This document shows positions 60,640 through 64,000 of a DNA stretch of 64,000 bases, piece by piece. The DNA is from Steromphala cineraria (taxonomy: Eukaryota > Mollusca > Gastropoda > Trochida > Trochidae). The stretch lies in NCBI GenBank assembly GCA_916613615.1, contig OU744731.1:57542289-57606288 (forward strand), read 5' to 3'. Under the pieces are notes generated by a model, which was not told the origin of the DNA, did not search any database, and saw nothing but the letters and a program-made list of their open reading frames with translations. A program made the translations under genes and the position numbers. Positions within the stretch are counted from its first letter, which is position 1. Each line of letters begins with the position of its first letter.

Positions 60640-62290
60640 AATAGTCATACAAAATTATTCTTGAAACGCACAATAACTTGTATGACACACAGCAGACGTC
60701 CAACTATATCTAAAATGTCAATATAAAATCGTCATAAATGATGTCAGATATCTGCCATGGGTCATTGATATGTTGATAAGAAGGAACGTGCGTCATAGAT
60801 GTTAATGATGAATTATGTTACAACAATTGCAAAAATGTATTTTTATTTCAGAAATTCAGTTTTTATAATTGGTCCCATGTGGTAATTTTCTCTGAATAAT
60901 CAATCATCTTTTTAACCTGACACGAATCCAGTCTTCAGACTATGCTGGTAATTAACAAATAAATTGACACTGACGCAAATCGCCCTGAATGAATGGGCAC
61001 TCGTATCGTATCCTTTATCACTGACTGCTAGATTACTCATTACATGTACACTCCAGCAGTAGTGAAATCAATGTAGTAAAAGGAGTAAAGTATTGGTCTT
61101 GGAACCATGTCTAAAGTCAGAAAAGTACTATAGCTAAGGTTCAGAAATTTTCTTTTACAATACTCTAACCAACAAAGCATACTTTCTGAATAGAATGCCT
61201 TAAGGAAAATTGTATTACATTATAGTTCACCACAAATCTGTTCCGAGAAATCTTATTTATCATGTTTTCGTTTTTGATGATTTTGTGTAAATGCATAGAC
61301 GTTTTCAAAAAATTTAAGAGAGGGGAAGTAATTCGAATTGTAAATATATAATTTCTAAACTTCAGCAGCAGCATATTATTACTCATAGCAAAACAGGTAG
61401 GTCAAGCAAGGTATTTATTTTTATAAGGTTTCATTCTAACTATTACCGATACATCCTATCAGGGAATGACTTCAAAGCATCATACTGGTCATGTTTTATA
61501 AATTTTATTTCTTTATGTTAACAATTACAAATATGACATAATGATTTAATTAAATCAATTGCCATTAGATACACATATGTGTTTAAAGATTTCGATTTAT
61601 ATCAGCAATTTATGTGCACAACTCAATTTAACGAGGTCTCATATGCATTTCTCATGATTTCTCAAGAGAAAATTAACCTTTACAAATATCAAGCAAGGAC
61701 AGGAAACAAGTTCTTGTTTGATCGTGTGATATTGACAACAGATGATTGATTAAAGGTAACTATACATTCATCTCACTGACCCACTGAGGAAACAATACAT
61801 CACCTTTGGATTGGAGGCCATGACCTGAATATTATTCACTGCGATCAAGATACTCAGAGAGTGCCAAGACCAGACCAGTTGAACCAATCACACTCTTTGA
61901 GTTATGCTTAAGTCATTGAGCAAATGAAAAGAAACATTTTTAATATTAAATCTATGAAATGTCTTGTTAATTTATTTTTACGAAGTAATGAAAAACCTGT
62001 ATTATTTTCAAATATAAATAAGCAAAATAAAAAGACCCTTTGTGTGAGTACCAGAACAATGGACACTAGTAATTGGTTTCAGAAGTAAATATAGACTATT
62101 GTCCTTACTGCTGACCTCTTGTTCTATATCGATGATTCCGCTCAAAGGATTGCTTGTTTCCGCTTCCTCCCTGTGGAATGTTGGTCATGCAATGATCAAT
62201 CAATTCCTGACAACTTTAAACAGAACATTCGGTGATGCATACAATATCAGTTCATAGACATCAGCATTGGTATAAGAATATGGGTACATA
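60640..62290. repeat. Segmental duplication 2, right block
   Basis: The counterpart of 53440-56640, shorter mainly because it lacks the compound repeat. Landmarks are listed under the left block. The NTPase-like part is mostly lost here and the CQELID exon-like part carries a ~22-bp insertion. Confidence 0.8.
62095..62213 (-). pseudogene. Exon-like segment, CQELIDHC type, interrupted
   Basis: On the minus strand TTTAAAG then TGT CAG GAA TTG ATT GAT encodes CQELIDHCMTNIPQGGSG, paralleling 56576-56458. A ~22-bp insertion (CAAGCAATCCTTTGAGCG region) after GGSG shifts the frame relative to the following IDIEQ part, so this copy is most likely broken. Confidence 0.35.
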
Positions 62291-64000
62291 GTCATTTAGA
62301 ATTTATGTATTTTTCATTTGTTTGATACATAGTTATTAATGCTCTAACAATAATCTGAATCGTTCGCATACTCACAAATAATTGTTTTCTGGAGTCTCCG
62401 TAGGGTACCGTCTCATTTGAGTGTCAACAACTTTGGATCATTTGTTGAAAGAGAGACGTATCTCATTAAAAAAGCAAAATAGCAACTTTGTTAAATACTT
62501 TCAAAATGTGTGAATTCCATGCCAAAAAAGTGTTCATTGCAAAGTTTTTCTATCCCAAACTCTTCGAATTAAAAAGAGTTTCTACAAATATCAACAGCTA
62601 ATACTACTTTGAGAATGGTTATGTGAATGCGACAACGGAAGAGCTTACAACTTTTGAAAATGGCAATTGTATGAATTAACGATCAGTTTCAATAAAGTCT
62701 GACTCTGGTGTGTACAAATTACTTATGATGCCGTTTTGTAATATGGAACTGGAGTGAAGTTTAAATATTAACACAATGAGAGTCCTCCGTGTACCTGTGA
62801 CTCAGGTTTGGTCTTCAGCGGTGTTTCTTATGATACTGAGATCTTCATTATATTCGTACATTAAACACTTACTTTGGGATATACATTACTTGCTTTCTGG
62901 CGAATAAACCGTTTCCATGGTTTAGGCTATCATGTGTCAGACATTGATAATTTTAAATGGATTTGGATACCAAAGAATGAGTCGGTTTAGATGTTAGATG
63001 TCTGAAACTGGAGACTTTTGTGAAGATTGCTTATAATGATACAGGCACTTTTGATTATATGTGACTTGAATGCGTCTGTCTGAGAGACCTGGTTAAGATT
63101 GGATAATGAAATATCATGTTTGATAAAAGGGTATCCAGACATTGATAGATGTGGAAAGACTTTTGGATTTATTAGCACCAAAGCGAGATCTGAAAAATCA
63201 AACCAAAAAGCCTTTTCTTATCAGATTACAGTTTTTTTGGGAATGAATCTTAAAGTCGTAAACATCTTGTTAAAATTGTATAAACTAACATTGTAGATTT
63301 GTATCTGTAAAACTTTAGTTTTATCTGCGTAAAGGTGTAATGGTTTTACCAAAAATAAACTTGAAGTAGCAAATGCTTAGTTTGGCATGACAAGGATTTT
63401 TCAACTCATCTTACGTTGCTTTTCCCTGTTATCTAAAAAATTAAACCTTTTATGGTAATATCACTAAGCTTGCAACATGTGATATAATTGTATAACATGA
63501 TCTAGTTTTCTTAATGAATGAACATTTCATTTCATACTGCACATTAAATCGAAGCCTCACAAATTTGCTGAAAGTACACGACTGGGTTCTACTGCATTAA
63601 ATATTGAAGCAAACCACGCACATCATGCACATCAACTCAAAGCAAACAAACCTAGCGAAATTCAATGCGTAGACGTTTCAGATATTCTTACATACCAAAC
63701 GTCACATCATCACATGATATATGTTTTAATGTAGAGTGATTCGACATAAGTCCGGAATGCCCTTAGCTTTACAACATCCTGGATATGATGGGATCTCATT
63801 GCTACATGCATTGTTCAATTTTGCACATTGTTCTTGATGCCTATGGTGTTTCAGACTAAGCCATTGGAAATTAATATTCTGAATAATCAAGATTTATTAT
63901 TATTTACGCAGGAGGTTGTTGTTGATGAAATAATCGTCTTGATAACACCCTTGATAAATCGATTAGAACCATATATGAAAACCTTTACACGTGAAAATGA
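62291..64000. other. Intergenic sequence to window end
   Basis: No gene, RNA or repeat recognised. If the CQELID segment at 62.2 kb belonged to a gene, its upstream exons would be here or beyond, but I found no convincing exon. Confidence 0.4.

Overview
This is an AT-rich eukaryotic window with no complete protein-coding gene that I can defend. No long ORF is intact, stop codons are dense, and nearly all recognisable structure is transposable-element (TE) or tandem-repeat sequence. Several features point to a lophotrochozoan, most likely a marine mollusc: a retroposon ending in a CACT/ACTC tail after a GTTAAAC motif, compound repeats built from a C5-G5 hairpin plus CCGT runs plus ~160 bp tandem units, tRNA-headed SINEs, and abundant MITEs. 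The clade is an inference from repeat style, not from a marker gene.

Layout, left to right. 0.7-1.6 kb and 12.4-13.3 kb hold two direct copies of one ~0.9 kb terminal-inverted-repeat (TIR) element. 2.2-4.2 kb is a ~2 kb TTAA-flanked element with long imperfect inverted arms, each carrying a TGACGTCA palindrome. 8.5-9.0 kb is a composite foldback element, with an inverted relative at 22.4-23.1 kb. 10.1-11.2 kb is a frameshifted Tc1-like DD34E-type transposase pseudogene. 14.8-16.05 kb is a hAT-like non-autonomous element with an 8-bp target duplication and nine exact copies of an 11-bp subterminal motif. 17.0-17.3 kb and 31.35-31.64 kb are two inverted copies of a retroposon, each with a target duplication.

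From ~13.8 to 28.5 kb the sequence is an old direct segmental duplication (left block ~13.8-19.85 kb, right block ~22.3-28.46 kb). The right block is interrupted by a ~2.9 kb minisatellite of about 66 copies of a 44-bp unit with higher-order structure, followed by a long hairpin. 28.8-29.0 kb is a pogo/Tigger-like MITE. 31.9-32.4, 54.0-55.1 and 58.4-59.1 kb hold three members of one compound repeat architecture, and 40.3-41.0 kb holds a further tandem array of similar style. Reverse-transcriptase fragments of non-LTR retrotransposons lie at 33.05-33.46 kb (+) and 51.8-52.76 kb (-). Two tRNA-headed SINEs sit head to head at 35.3-35.8 kb. MITE families occur at 38.4, 44.6 and 57.4 kb (TTAA-flanked) and at 43.1 and 47.2 kb.

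The right third (48-62 kb) is the only part with hints of host gene sequence. A short exon-like motif (Cys-x-x-Leu-Ile-Asp type) occurs four times on the minus strand. Two of those copies lie inside a second segmental duplication (~53.4-56.6 kb and ~60.6-62.3 kb), which also carries a stretch resembling a NACHT/STAND NTPase Walker B region. I read this as decayed or partial copies of an expanded NTPase-like gene family, at low confidence. All calls were made by eye, and no database search was possible.
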